Assembly (NCBI GenBank): GCA_034666665.1
Contig: JAXDLK010000380.1
Span: forward strand, 1 to 5,678
Length of the DNA stretch: 5,678 nucleotides
Source: JAXDLK01 sp034666665
GTDB taxonomy: Bacteria; Desulfobacterota; Binatia; JACPRU01
Direction of reading: 5' to 3'
Shown here: piece after piece, positions 5,607 through 5,678 of the stretch
Numbering within the stretch: position 1 is the stretch's first letter
Layout: each line of letters opens with the position of its first letter
The notes under the pieces: model-generated
The model's input: the letters and a program-made list of their open reading frames with translations, nothing else
Told to the model about the DNA's origin: nothing
The model's database searches: none
Translations under genes and position numbers: made by a program

Positions 5607-5678
5607 GATGAACGTCCGACCCGGCGAATCTGTCGGAAATCGACGCGGCGGCCAAGCTCCGGCCCTCGTCATGCGGCC

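Overview
The window is GC-rich with strongly GC-biased third codon positions and tightly packed genes. It looks like chromosomal DNA from a high-GC bacterium, possibly a proteobacterium or a related soil lineage. That placement rests on composition and the style of the protein families only, because no rRNA or other phylogenetic marker is present. No mobile element, CRISPR array, tRNA or phage signature is visible.

Layout from left to right: (1) positions 2-124 may be the 3' end of an upstream plus-strand gene whose tail overlaps the next start. (2) 94-543 (+) encodes a small four-helix membrane protein of the DUF6632 type, with a near-perfect Shine-Dalgarno sequence. (3) A short convergent gap holds a perfect 8-bp inverted repeat (584-611). 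(4) 642-1409 (-) encodes a crotonase-fold protein (enoyl-CoA hydratase/isomerase superfamily). It keeps one of the two hydratase catalytic glutamate positions and has valine at the other. (5) A 49-bp divergent intergenic region follows. (6) 1459-2322 (+) encodes a class I SAM-dependent methyltransferase. (7) A 190-bp convergent gap holds a bulged hairpin (2353-2387) and a run of eight G-tracts with three copies of a 9-mer (2460-2506). (8) 3582-5606 and 2513-3577, both minus strand, form a probable two-gene operon. It runs from a large multi-spanning MscS-family mechanosensitive channel into a CorA-type Mg2+ channel, with only 4 bp between them.

The right half is therefore an ion and osmotic homeostasis unit in the inner membrane. 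The left half is a set of singly transcribed metabolic or unknown genes with alternating orientation, so each needs its own promoter and there is no evidence that they share a pathway. I see no clear new multi-gene system. The points most worth checking are the mscS-corA coupling, the G-rich element between converging genes, and the altered active site of the crotonase.
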